This document shows positions 1-5,950 of a stretch of DNA of 13,685 nucleotides, piece after piece. Under the pieces are notes generated by a model. The model saw only the letters and a list, made by a program, of their open reading frames with translations, was not told the DNA's origin and did not search any database. A program made the position numbers and the translations under genes. Numbering within the stretch: the first letter of the stretch is position 1; every line of letters begins with the position of its first letter. Source of the DNA: Steroidobacteraceae bacterium (lineage in GTDB: Bacteria; Pseudomonadota; Gammaproteobacteria; Steroidobacterales; Steroidobacteraceae); the NCBI GenBank assembly GCA_025927665.1, contig JAICKZ010000046.1, positions 1-13,685 on the forward strand. The letters run 5' to 3'.

Positions 1-272
1 GTGCAATCGTAATCGCTGGATTCGTACAAGAAGTGGATGACGTAAACCAATAAGCCGCACCGATCCACGTCGCTATCATCTAAGATGCATCATGCTTTCT
101 ACGTACTCGCTAATCGGGCCAAGTAATACGATCAAGATTGCGAGCACCGTATTTGGCAAGCAAGGTAATCGCTAAATTATCATCGGCCAATTGTTGGACC
201 ACACAACTGAACCAATCACAGTTGCGGCTAACAGCAGTGAACCAAGTCTTCTGCGAGCAAATGCCGGGGAAT
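1..272 (-). pseudogene. decayed MIP-family aquaporin (arsenite-channel type), runs off left edge
   Basis: On the minus strand directly after arsC (3-nt gap), pieces of one aquaporin can be read in successive frames. Positions 266-249 give RHLLAE; 246-202 give LGSLLLAATVIGSVV; 196-155 give QQLADDNLAITLLA; 153-109 give NTVLAILIVLLGPIS; and 67-2 give WIGAAYWFTSS...TNPAITIA. The joins need about one lost base near 247, one lost base near 200 and one extra base at 154. Roughly 100 residues are then missing between GPIS, where the first NPA loop should follow, and the AAYWFTSSTS...NPA block that marks the second NPA loop. A plausible original start codon (270-272) now reads ATT. MIP channels next to arsC are known in ars operons (AqpS of Sinorhizobium), where they pass arsenite out of the cell. 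Assignment as an MIP remnant is by motif recognition. Several independent lesions make sequencing error an unlikely full explanation. Confidence 0.8.
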
Positions 273-275
273 GGG

Positions 276-779
276 TTAATTAGCCGCGATCTTGCCGATG
301 TCTTTAAGCTGTTGATGCAACTGCATGCGATCAAGCGACTCAACAGGCAGTGCGACAAATAACCTGACACGCGCATCGAGCGTCATGAATACATCGCGAA
401 ACGCATGCATCTTATCTTCATCACTGCCTTCAATATGTGCTGGATCCGGTACACCCCGATGCGCTGTCAACGGATGACCGGGCCATATAGGACACACTTC
501 ACTGGCAGCGTTATCACATACGGTAATGATGAAATCGATCGCTGGTGCATCAGGCTTGGCAAATTCATCCCAACTCTTGCTGCGTGGGTTATCGATTGGG
601 ATATTCAGCTCTTGCAATAATTTCAGAGCATAGGGATTGACTCGACCGGTGGGAAAACTGCCTGCACTGAATGCACGAAATTTTCCTTTACCATGATGAT
701 TGATCAATGCCTCGCCCAGAATACTGCGAGCCGAGTTGCCGGTGCATAACACCAACACATTGTATGTTTGTTTATTCAT
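276..779 (-). CDS. arsC: arsenate reductase ArsC, low-molecular-weight phosphatase type
   Basis: Predicted cytosolic enzyme that reduces arsenate to arsenite for export. The 167-residue protein starts with a short beta strand (VLVLC) leading into the P-loop C12-TGNSA-R18-S19, the CX5R signature shared with LMW protein tyrosine phosphatases. The family's ITVCDNA segment with Cys88 and the CPIWPG segment with Cys96 supply the further thiols expected for a disulfide cascade. The general-acid loop VPDP carries Asp112. Length is slightly longer than the roughly 130-140 aa of the S. aureus type, matching the CDNA...CPxWPG subgroup. The ATG at 779 has only a weak Shine-Dalgarno (GAAGAT). The gene is followed after 3 nt by a decayed aquaporin, suggesting a former arsC-aqp unit. 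No arsR or arsenite pump is visible in the window. Which thiols resolve the disulfide is inferred from family knowledge. Confidence 0.9.
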   Translation of the reverse strand: MNKQTYNVLVLCTGNSARSILGEALINHHGKGKFRAFSAGSFPTGRVNPYALKLLQELNIPIDNPRSKSWDEFAKPDAPAIDFIITVCDNAASEVCPIWPGHPLTAHRGVPDPAHIEGSDEDKMHAFRDVFMTLDARVRLFVALPVESLDRMQLHQQLKDIGKIAAN

Positions 780-871
780 TTGTAATCTTCATGCGCAATA
801 AAGCCGACTCGAATAGTGATGAACAAATCCAATAGATGAAGCTATGGTTATATTGCCATCAGCCGGTATAG

Positions 872-1630
872 TTAATGCCGCAGTTTCGCTGGCCGTTGTG
901 GAAAAAAAGCAATACCAACCACAATCAAAGCAAGTAAACATGCAGACGCCGTATATCGGCTGAGTGCCAAACCACCATTGCTGATTGGTTTATCCAAGAA
1001 GTCACCCACCACCGCACCTAGTGGTCGTGTAAGAATGAATGCAGTCCAAAATAGCAGTGTGCGAGAAAACGATGTACGGTAATACGCAAGCGTAACAATT
1101 AACAACATGACACCGAATATCATTGCGGCACCGCTGTATCCCAGATTAGCCGTATCAGCAGTCCAATCACCGAGAGCAGTGCCGAGGGTTTGAGAAAACA
1201 TAATGGTAATCCAGTAAAACGTTTCAGTTTGCGGTGAGCTCACCGTATTGACAGCCACCGAACCAAGCGCACGATGCCAGGTAAACAATGATGTCATCAG
1301 CAAGACAAATAAAATAGCTGCGCCGCCCGCATAGCCCACTCCCAATGAACGATCTGCAAAATCTGCCAACGTAGTGCCCACGGTTGTGGTTGCAATAATG
1401 GTTGTCCAATAAAGAGCTGGACGAAATTTCTTCGCAGAAATTTGTGCCGTAACTGCAATTACAAATAAGATTGTAAAGATGCCGGTGCTAAGCAGGTAGC
1501 CAAGATTCATTGACATCGACACTGCATCGCCAGCTGTCTCGCCAAGAGTGGTGGCCAATATCTTTGTTATCCAGAAGATGAAGGTCACTTCGGGTACTTT
1601 ACTGAGAGTTTTTTTATCTTCGGTATTCAT
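872..1630 (-). CDS. COG4705-type polytopic membrane protein with four-fold internal repeat
   Basis: Inner-membrane protein of 252 residues with about eight hydrophobic segments; function unknown. The opening KVPEVTFIFWITKILATTLG is typical of the family often annotated as uncharacterized membrane-anchored protein COG4705. The sequence contains four copies of a W-x9-G-x4-D unit: W20/G30/D35, W75/G85/D90, W140/G150/D155 and W195/G205/D210. Spacing between copies is 55, 65 and 55 residues, so the protein looks like two duplicated halves, each itself a duplication. Conserved intramembrane-like Asp and Gly residues would fit an ion-coupled carrier, but that is inference. The start at 1630 is chosen because AGAGGATAATT gives a proper ribosome site before ATG; a start 12 codons upstream (1666) lacks one and adds a charged tail. 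It is co-oriented with arsC, with a 92-nt gap, so co-transcription is possible but not shown. Confidence 0.75.
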   Translation of the reverse strand: MNTEDKKTLSKVPEVTFIFWITKILATTLGETAGDAVSMSMNLGYLLSTGIFTILFVIAVTAQISAKKFRPALYWTTIIATTTVGTTLADFADRSLGVGYAGGAAILFVLLMTSLFTWHRALGSVAVNTVSSPQTETFYWITIMFSQTLGTALGDWTADTANLGYSGAAMIFGVMLLIVTLAYYRTSFSRTLLFWTAFILTRPLGAVVGDFLDKPISNGGLALSRYTASACLLALIVVGIAFFPQRPAKLRH

Positions 1631-2008
1631 AATTATCCTCTCATCATACGTCCGGCGCGTCAGCAATCAATTCCTGATTAGAATTAACTCATTGGCATCA
1701 TGCGACCAAGCGTCATTATATCTGTAGTGATGCTATCGTTTGTGAGCAAAGAAACAGGCAGATCTTCACTGGCGATCTGCCCATTGCCAATATTGAGAGC
1801 GCCGGGGGTTAGCCCAACGATAGCAGCTGGAGAGGCCGGCTATTCTCGGCAAAAAGCTCGCAGTTATTCATTTTGTTCTTGCCAATCCCTGCCCCAACTG
1901 CAGCTTCCATAAGTTATATAGATGAGTCATACAGAGGCAGCTTACTTTGCACTGCAGCTCAATATTGTTGGCTTATATGTATCGCTTGCGCTCTGCTGTA
2001 TGACCTTA
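1631..2008. other. 378-bp stretch without a recognised gene
   Basis: No recognisable gene. It holds an 8-bp inverted repeat (1757-1781, entered separately). On the minus strand an unrecognised open stretch runs from 1839 to 1684 in one frame, preceded at 1910-1809 by a short open stretch in another frame. No ribosome binding site was found for either. The region probably contains the terminator of the BON/DUF3096 unit and the promoter of the COG4705 gene, but no clear -35/-10 pair was identified. Confidence 0.5.
1757..1781 (-). terminator. candidate hairpin terminator of the BON/DUF3096 unit
   Basis: GGCAGATC (1757-1764) and GATCTGCC (1774-1781) are perfect 8-bp inverted arms around a 9-nt loop. 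Read on the minus strand, the hairpin is followed by TGTTTCTTTG, a broken T-rich run. It lies about 230 nt downstream of the DUF3096 stop, rather far, and the T tract is poor, so this is tentative. Confidence 0.3.
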
Positions 2009-2161
2009 TTATCTAAAGTGCGCGCCAGTACCGAACAATCCCAATAAGCCAATAGCGATTAGATAAATAGCGACGATGTAGTTCAAGAATCGTGGAGCAA
2101 TTAAAATGATTATGCCCGCGATCAATGCTATCAGTGGTCCGATACTAATACTCATATTCAT
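2009..2161 (-). CDS. DUF3096-type small membrane protein
   Basis: A 50-residue protein that is almost entirely hydrophobic: a first helix at about residues 7-22 (GPLIALIAGIIILIAP), a short RFLNY turn, and a second helix at about 27-44 (IVAIYLIAIGLLGLF). This sequence pattern and length match the DUF3096 family of mini-membrane proteins, whose role is unknown. The start at 2161 is preferred because TTGGAGATTGAT supplies a GGAG seven nt before the ATG; an upstream ATG at 2209 would lie inside a hairpin and add a basic tail unlike the family. It follows the BON-domain gene by 77 nt in the same direction. A strong intercistronic hairpin (2194-2226) sits between them, so the two are probably co-transcribed. 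Confidence 0.7.
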   Translation of the reverse strand: MNMSISIGPLIALIAGIIILIAPRFLNYIVAIYLIAIGLLGLFGTGAHFR

Positions 2162-2193
2162 ATCAATCTCCAACTCATTCTTACTTGATTTTT

Positions 2194-2226
2194 TATAACT
2201 CCTAACCATTGGGGTCAGGAGTTATA
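2194..2226 (-). repeat. 10-bp inverted repeat between BON and DUF3096 genes
   Basis: TATAACTCCT (2194-2203) and AGGAGTTATA (2217-2226) pair perfectly over 10 bp with a 13-nt loop; after one mismatch, ACC and GGT can add three more pairs. Read on the minus strand the hairpin is followed by A-rich, not T-rich sequence, so it does not look like an intrinsic terminator in the direction of the genes. A role as an mRNA-stabilising or processing hairpin between the cistrons is inference. Confidence 0.6.
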
Positions 2227-2238
2227 TGAGTAACTGAC

Positions 2239-2880
2239 CTAGCGATTAGCTACAACCAAGTCGGTGGTATCAACGCTCTTGACGCCTTTGACTTTTGCAG
2301 CAATGTCTTTTACATGAAGAACCGCATCGCGATTGGCAAGCGTACCTTTCAATACCACGACGCCGTGAGTCGTGGTCACGTCCACATCGAAACCCTTGCT
2401 AACACTGTCAGCAAGAATTTCTGATTTCACCTTGGTCGTAATCCAACTGTCACTCACGACCCGCCCCGTTTTGGCGGCGGCATGCTTGGTTTTAGCCGTC
2501 GTCTTGTTACTTGATGGTGTGGTCAGCGTGTTGTCAACGCTCTTGACGCCTTCAATCATTTTGGCGTCCGATTCGGCCAAAGACTTGGCGTTAGAATTGC
2601 TTGCCATACCCGTCAGCGTAACCACACCATTGGTGGTAGATACCTTGATGTCAGAGTTCTTCAGAGTGCGTTCACCCATTAGCTTACTCTTCACCTTAGC
2701 TGTAATTGCAGTATCATCAAGTGTTGCCACCAGTCCATCGCTATGTGGTTGCGGCGCATCGGCAGCGACGGCTGCGGCCATGTTCAATCCAGCGACCAAG
2801 CCGCCGACAACACCGGCCGACATCATTGCGGTAATGATGGTGTTACGAATCGAGTCTCTAATCATGGGTACAATATTCAT
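2239..2880 (-). CDS. periplasmic protein with two BON domains (OsmY-like)
   Basis: A 213-residue exported protein. Residues 1-40 form a long signal region, with a hydrophobic stretch at about 15-40 ending AAAVAA before DAP. Two BON domains follow: about 56-122 (DDTAITAKVKSKL...VVTLTGMASN...GVKSVDNTL) and about 144-210 (DSWITTKVKSEIL...VVVLKGTLANRD...VKGVKSVDT), joined by a Lys/Ala/Thr-rich linker. BON proteins such as E. coli OsmY act in the periplasm in osmotic and envelope stress and are thought to bind phospholipid or other envelope components. Two-domain architecture and length match OsmY-type proteins (about 200 aa), but orthology to osmY is not established here. GGAG sits about six nt before the ATG at 2880, and a good sigma70-like promoter lies just upstream. 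DUF3096 follows downstream. Confidence 0.88.
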   Translation of the reverse strand: MNIVPMIRDSIRNTIITAMMSAGVVGGLVAGLNMAAAVAADAPQPHSDGLVATLDDTAITAKVKSKLMGERTLKNSDIKVSTTNGVVTLTGMASNSNAKSLAESDAKMIEGVKSVDNTLTTPSSNKTTAKTKHAAAKTGRVVSDSWITTKVKSEILADSVSKGFDVDVTTTHGVVVLKGTLANRDAVLHVKDIAAKVKGVKSVDTTDLVVANR

Positions 2881-2904
2881 AAATTTCTCCAGCCAATTCC
2901 AGTG

Positions 2905-2933
2905 CTAATAATTAATCAAAGCGGATGTGTCAA
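2905..2933 (-). promoter_or_regulatory. sigma70-like promoter of the BON-domain gene
   Basis: On the minus strand a perfect TTGACA (2933-2928), a 17-nt spacer and TATTAG (2910-2905, four of six matches to TATAAT) precede the BON gene. Transcription would begin near 2897-2899, leaving a leader of about 18 nt that contains the GGAG ribosome site. Given the stress-related gene family, recognition by a stationary-phase sigma factor is possible, but a perfect -35 argues for the housekeeping form. Confidence 0.6.
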
Positions 2934-3086
2934 CGAGAAACGCTTACGAGCGTGAACTCGACACCAACAACATATTCGGATATGGGAGGCAATTTCTCAG
3001 TGCGTCGCCGTACATAGCTGCACTATTGATGCGGCAGCTGTTTGTCAGACATCGATATCAAAATTAGGTTTCAATACGGGCGAATA

Positions 3087-3989
3087 CTAACCAAACATCT
3101 TCGCAATATAATCATCAATCTCTAACACATCTTTATAAATAATTTCGCTTCGAAACTTATCGGGTAATCGCTCCGGTGTATCAAGCACCCATTGCTCCTC
3201 ACTTGGCAGTGGTTGATCTTTAAGTAGCGCAATCAAACTTGCGTTGGTGATCATGCTTGAATCAAATGGAGTGCCATGACGAGAGCCACGAACTACTATC
3301 ATTTCTGCATGCAATTGCGCAGCCAATATTTGTTTTTCCGCGAGTGGGGTATAGTCGTGTTCAGCTGCAATCAAAAGTGTTCTGCTTTGCAATAACCTAA
3401 GTCTATCCGTTGCGTTCCAATGTTGCAGCGCATTGATCATACCAAGATATGCAGCTGCACTCACCTTGCTAACAACTGCACGTGTGCGATCACGCATTGG
3501 CTTTTGCCATGGATGAGGAAACAAGCGCCGCGCTGCGGAAGTGGCAATGCGTTGCATGCCAAACAAGCGCGCTAACAACCACGACCGCGTTACTTCAAGA
3601 CATTTGCGCCAATGATCAATTCGATAACTAGCCAAACTATTAATCAATACCAGCCGTGGTACGCAGGCTGGTCGTTGTAATGCCATCTCTAATGCCACTG
3701 CTCCGCCGAGCGAAAAACCGACGACATTCACTTGCGATATTCCGAGGCCATCCAATAGCGCCCAAAGTGATTGGGCAAATGATTCTATGCTGTAGATGCT
3801 GTTAGGCGGAGCGCTGCTGCCACTGCCAGGAAGGTCGGGTGCAATAACGCGAAAGCACTTTTCAAGCGCCGCTATTTGAAGAACCCAATCGGCACTGCTT
3901 GAGCCAAGTCCATGGATAAGCATTACAGGCTCGCCCGAACCTCCCATCAAATAATGTAGTTCAATGTTGTTGTCATGAAAGATGGGCAT
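3087..3989 (-). CDS. alpha/beta-fold hydrolase
   Basis: A 300-residue cytosolic serine hydrolase of the alpha/beta fold (esterase, lipase or C-C bond hydrolase group; substrate not determinable). Visible landmarks are the oxyanion-hole HG at 26-27 in MLIHGLGSSSADW, the DLPGSGSS loop near 52-59, the nucleophile elbow GFSLGG with Ser93, the acid Asp212 in AAEHDYTP and the catalytic His238 in GSRHGTPFD. The full triad is present, so it should be active. The start at 3989 is chosen because the fold begins immediately (MPIFHDNNIELHY) and a GAGG lies about ten nt upstream; an upstream in-frame extension (to 4067) would overlap the preceding gene's end. It follows a flavin reductase-like gene by 53 nt on the same strand, suggesting an operon. 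The last 40 or so residues are an acidic tail beyond the core fold. Confidence 0.82.
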   Translation of the reverse strand: MPIFHDNNIELHYLMGGSGEPVMLIHGLGSSSADWVLQIAALEKCFRVIAPDLPGSGSSAPPNSIYSIESFAQSLWALLDGLGISQVNVVGFSLGGAVALEMALQRPACVPRLVLINSLASYRIDHWRKCLEVTRSWLLARLFGMQRIATSAARRLFPHPWQKPMRDRTRAVVSKVSAAAYLGMINALQHWNATDRLRLLQSRTLLIAAEHDYTPLAEKQILAAQLHAEMIVVRGSRHGTPFDSSMITNASLIALLKDQPLPSEEQWVLDTPERLPDKFRSEIIYKDVLEIDDYIAKMFG

Positions 3990-4042
3990 GTATGCACCGC
4001 CTCGTATCATGATGTACTTGATTGCACATCGAAACCAAATCG

Positions 4043-4594
4043 TCACGCCGCATGTTTTTTCACCCATGCAACATACTTATTCATCCAACTCTGTAAAAAT
4101 TTATTGCTGCTCTCTTCCAAGTTGCCAGTTGCATCAAACAAACCTTCTTTGCTTTGAATAAACACCTCTGGTTGTCCCAATGTTGGAACATCGAGATAGG
4201 CGAGCACGTTACGCAAATGTTGTTGCGCCATCGAAGTACCGGTAGAACCAATCGAGATACCCATCACACCCGCGGGCTTACCTGCCCAGACGCTATGTCC
4301 ATAAGGCCGCGACCCATGATCAATGGCATTTTTAAGCACGCCAGGAATTGAACGATTGTATTCAGGTGTCACGAATATCAAACCTTGAGAGGCTAGTATC
4401 TCTGTCTTTAATCGTTTGACAGGCTGCGCTGGATGATCGTCGTCGTCCTGGTTGTACAATGGTAAATCATCAATCTTGACTTGCTTAAAGCTGAACTCTG
4501 TAGGCGCCAATTTTGTAATTGCGTTGGCCAGCTTTCGATTGAATGAATCCTGCCGTAGACTACCAACAATGATTGCGATCTGCACTTGAGCCAT
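4043..4594 (-). CDS. NADPH-dependent FMN reductase family protein
   Basis: A 183-residue flavodoxin-fold protein, expected to bind FMN and transfer electrons from NAD(P)H to flavin, quinone, chromate or azo acceptors. The phosphate-binding loop GSLRQDSFNR (11-20) follows the first beta strand, and the family signature PEYNRSIPGVLKNAID (77-92 region) is intact, as is the GISIGSTGTSMAQQHLRN segment. Length fits the family (about 180 aa). The start at 4594 is set by GGAG seven nt before the ATG; a GTG three nt further upstream is too close to that site. The closest well-studied relatives are ChrR/YieF-type quinone reductases and azoreductases; the physiological acceptor cannot be told from sequence. 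It heads a likely two-gene unit with the downstream hydrolase. No clear promoter was identified, although a perfect palindrome CTGTC-A-GACAG lies at 4676-4686. Confidence 0.88.
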   Translation of the reverse strand: MAQVQIAIIVGSLRQDSFNRKLANAITKLAPTEFSFKQVKIDDLPLYNQDDDDHPAQPVKRLKTEILASQGLIFVTPEYNRSIPGVLKNAIDHGSRPYGHSVWAGKPAGVMGISIGSTGTSMAQQHLRNVLAYLDVPTLGQPEVFIQSKEGLFDATGNLEESSNKFLQSWMNKYVAWVKKHAA

Positions 4595-4754
4595 CACTCA
4601 TCTCCAAACTCCAAAACATTGGTGACAGTCTTAAGGAGTAGCACTAATGTTTCAATTCATCGGGTAGTGAAGACCCTGTCAGACAGTATCTCGTCAAAGG
4701 CTTCCGGTTTCTACACGTATCCCTATGTAGGCACATTTCAAAATAATCTGAGAT

Positions 4755-4805
4755 AAAAAAATGCCATCAGGAAAAGCATTCGATAAATTGAGATCCTGAG
4801 GGCAT
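4755..4805 (-). terminator. rho-independent terminator of the lmo0937 / His-rich unit
   Basis: Minus-strand reading gives ATGCCCTCAGGA, a 21-nt loop, then TCCTGATGGCAT followed by a run of T residues (T tract at 4760-4755). The 12-bp stem has one mismatch. It lies 78 nt downstream of the His-rich protein stop, in the right orientation to end that transcript before the divergently read flank of the FMN reductase gene. The large loop is the only atypical trait. Confidence 0.72.
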
Positions 4806-4883
4806 AACTCGATTGTCTTTCGACATGCTAAATTATTTTTACGTAATCAACTTTGTAAGAAGAAGCATGCCACTGAATGACGA

Positions 4884-5282
4884 CTAATGACGATCATCAT
4901 GATGATGCTCGTCGCGATCATGATGATGTTCATCGTCATGATGCCGTTCGCGATAACGCGGAACATATTCATTCAGATACCAGTCATCCCTTACAAAATA
5001 GACTGGACGACCGCAAGCGTTGTATCTGGCACAATACCGACGCCAGTTTCTTTGATGACTTGATGGTACGCGTAAATAAACAGGTTCCTGTAACACATGA
5101 TGTCGTGGATGTCGAATGATAATCGGTTCTTCACGAACCACAGGAGGTGGTGGTAAATCACCCACATCAATCTGGCCAAAGAAATTCGGACGGCCAATAT
5201 TGATCGAGACACCAACGCGATCAGCCCAAGCCGATCCCATACATACAAAAGTTAACATCATGGCAAAAATAGTTTGTTTCAT
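4884..5282 (-). CDS. secreted protein with His/Asp-rich C-terminus
   Basis: A 132-residue exported protein of unknown function. Residues 1-20 form a Sec signal peptide (MKQTIFAMML...GSAWA, then D21). The mature part has a proline-rich strip (DLPPPPVVREEP, about 42-53) and a conserved-looking core, VYLRVPSSHQRNWRRYC, followed by NACGRPVYFVRDDWY. Two cysteines (Cys84, Cys90) could form a disulfide. The last 22 residues contain nine His and many Asp/Glu residues, a composition seen in metal-chelating tails. Similar short signal-peptide proteins with an RPVYFV core occur in proteobacteria as hypothetical proteins. The start at 5282 is firm: AGAGGTGA lies just upstream. The gene follows the 70-aa membrane protein by 24 nt and is the last of a three-gene unit. 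Metal binding is inferred from composition only. Confidence 0.75.
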   Translation of the reverse strand: MKQTIFAMMLTFVCMGSAWADRVGVSINIGRPNFFGQIDVGDLPPPPVVREEPIIIRHPRHHVLQEPVYLRVPSSHQRNWRRYCARYNACGRPVYFVRDDWYLNEYVPRYRERHHDDEHHHDRDEHHHDDRH

Positions 5283-5306
5283 ACAATTCACCTCTGGCTT
5301 AGTTTC

Positions 5307-5519
5307 TTAGTTCTTCCTGACGAGCAATAGTCCGCCGATAAGTATCGCTCCAATACCTATCCATACCGGCACATTGACATGACGCCTTTCATCCACTGCC
5401 AGATGCAATGAGTCAATATCCACACGATGCGTTCGCTTGGTATAACTAAACCCACCATAGGCAAGCGTCAATATGCCTATCGCCAACAGTATGATTGCGA
5501 CAATTTTTTGTGCCGACAT
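5307..5519 (-). CDS. small two-helix membrane protein
   Basis: A 70-residue inner-membrane protein. Helix 1 spans about residues 5-24 (KIVAIILLAIGILTLAYGGF), a polar segment carries SYTKRTHRVDIDSLHLAVDE, and helix 2 spans about 51-66 (WIGIGAILIGGLLLV). The motif YGGFSYTKRTH...VDIGPL-like followed by NVPVWIG recurs in small hypothetical proteins of proteobacteria and acidobacteria; no function is known to me. The start at 5519 lies only 2 nt after the stop of the lmo0937-type gene, pointing to translational coupling, and only a weak GGGT is available as ribosome site. Longer upstream starts in this frame would overlap the preceding gene and lack a ribosome site. The His-rich protein follows after 24 nt. 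Confidence 0.75.
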   Translation of the reverse strand: MSAQKIVAIILLAIGILTLAYGGFSYTKRTHRVDIDSLHLAVDERRHVNVPVWIGIGAILIGGLLLVRKN

Positions 5520-5521
5520 GA

Positions 5522-5671
5522 TCAAACTACCCGTCGGCCTTGAATCAAGCGAATGGCGATAACGATAACTGCAAGCAATAATAATATATGGATAAAACCA
5601 CCCAAGGTATAGGAGGTAACTAATCCCAAAGCCCACAATACCAGCAAAATAATTGCAATGGTTTCAAGCAT
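5522..5671 (-). CDS. lmo0937-type small membrane protein (49 aa)
   Basis: A short gene encoding 49 residues: MLETIAIILLVLWALGLVTS at the start, then YTLGGFIHILLLLAVIVIAI and the basic tail RLIQGRRVV. The pattern of a first helix with LLVLWALGLVTSYT, a GGFIHILL second helix and a short basic tail matches the lmo0937 family of mini-membrane proteins, found in Firmicutes and widely in proteobacteria. Function is unknown. GGAG lies at 5681-5678, about six nt before the ATG. The stop is 2 nt before the next gene, so the two are probably translationally coupled. A perfect 13-bp inverted repeat (5666-5719) places the start codon inside a possible mRNA stem, suggesting translational control. An extended -10-like TGTTATAAC lies at 5698-5690 within the loop. 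Confidence 0.8.
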   Translation of the reverse strand: MLETIAIILLVLWALGLVTSYTLGGFIHILLLLAVIVIAIRLIQGRRVV

Positions 5672-5719
5672 GATGATCTCCAAACTGAAGTTATAACAAT
5701 ATCCAGGATCATCATGCTT
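5666..5719 (-). promoter_or_regulatory. 13-bp perfect inverted repeat over the lmo0937 start codon
   Basis: AAGCATGATGATC (5666-5678) and GATCATCATGCTT (5707-5719) are exact reverse complements separated by 28 nt. In the minus-strand mRNA the 3' arm contains the ATG start codon, and the GGAG ribosome site straddles the loop/stem border. If transcription starts upstream of 5719 this would be a start-sequestering hairpin; if it starts at the extended -10-like TGTTATAAC inside the loop, the repeat would instead flank the promoter like an operator. The arms are seen; the mechanism is inference. Confidence 0.55.
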
Positions 5720-5950
5720 TCATTGCTTGGTTATCACCGTTCGTTAACGCACACAAGAAGGTCATAATAAAATCGTTGACTACGTTTTTTACCATGGCGT
5801 TTATAATAATGGATAAAATGCTATCTTCATGTCGGTAATAGCCTACCGGAAATTATCTGCAACATATCAGCAATGACGTTGAAAATTTGATGATTGATAC
5901 AATGACTATAGGCTTGCACCTTGGTCGTATAATTCTCTGGAGTAATTACG

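Noticed and set aside
3..53. Possible 3' end of a plus-strand gene (AIVIAGFVQEVDDVNQ then TAA)
   Set aside because: The opposite strand at 67-2 encodes the recognisable aquaporin segment AAYWFTSS...NPAITIA, so the plus-strand reading is its shadow.
1700..1912. 70-codon plus-strand open frame in the spacer upstream of the COG4705 gene
   Set aside because: No ribosome site or motif; Ser/Pro/Leu-rich composition typical of a chance frame.
3001..3050. AGCTGC/GCAGCT inverted repeat downstream of the alpha/beta hydrolase
   Set aside because: Only 6 bp with a 12-nt loop and no T tract; not a convincing terminator.
4884..4960. CAT/GAT-rich triplet stretch as a possible microsatellite or CRISPR-like repeat
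   Set aside because: It is simply the coding sequence of the His/Asp-rich tail; no regular spacer-repeat pattern.
5712..5795. 27-codon minus-strand frame upstream of the lmo0937-type gene (MVKNVVNDF...)
   Set aside because: No ribosome site and no family resemblance; a leader-peptide role cannot be supported.
5928..5933. Perfect TATAAT in front of the DUF2277 gene
   Set aside because: No -35 element at a usable distance, and a start site there would cut into the ribosome binding site.
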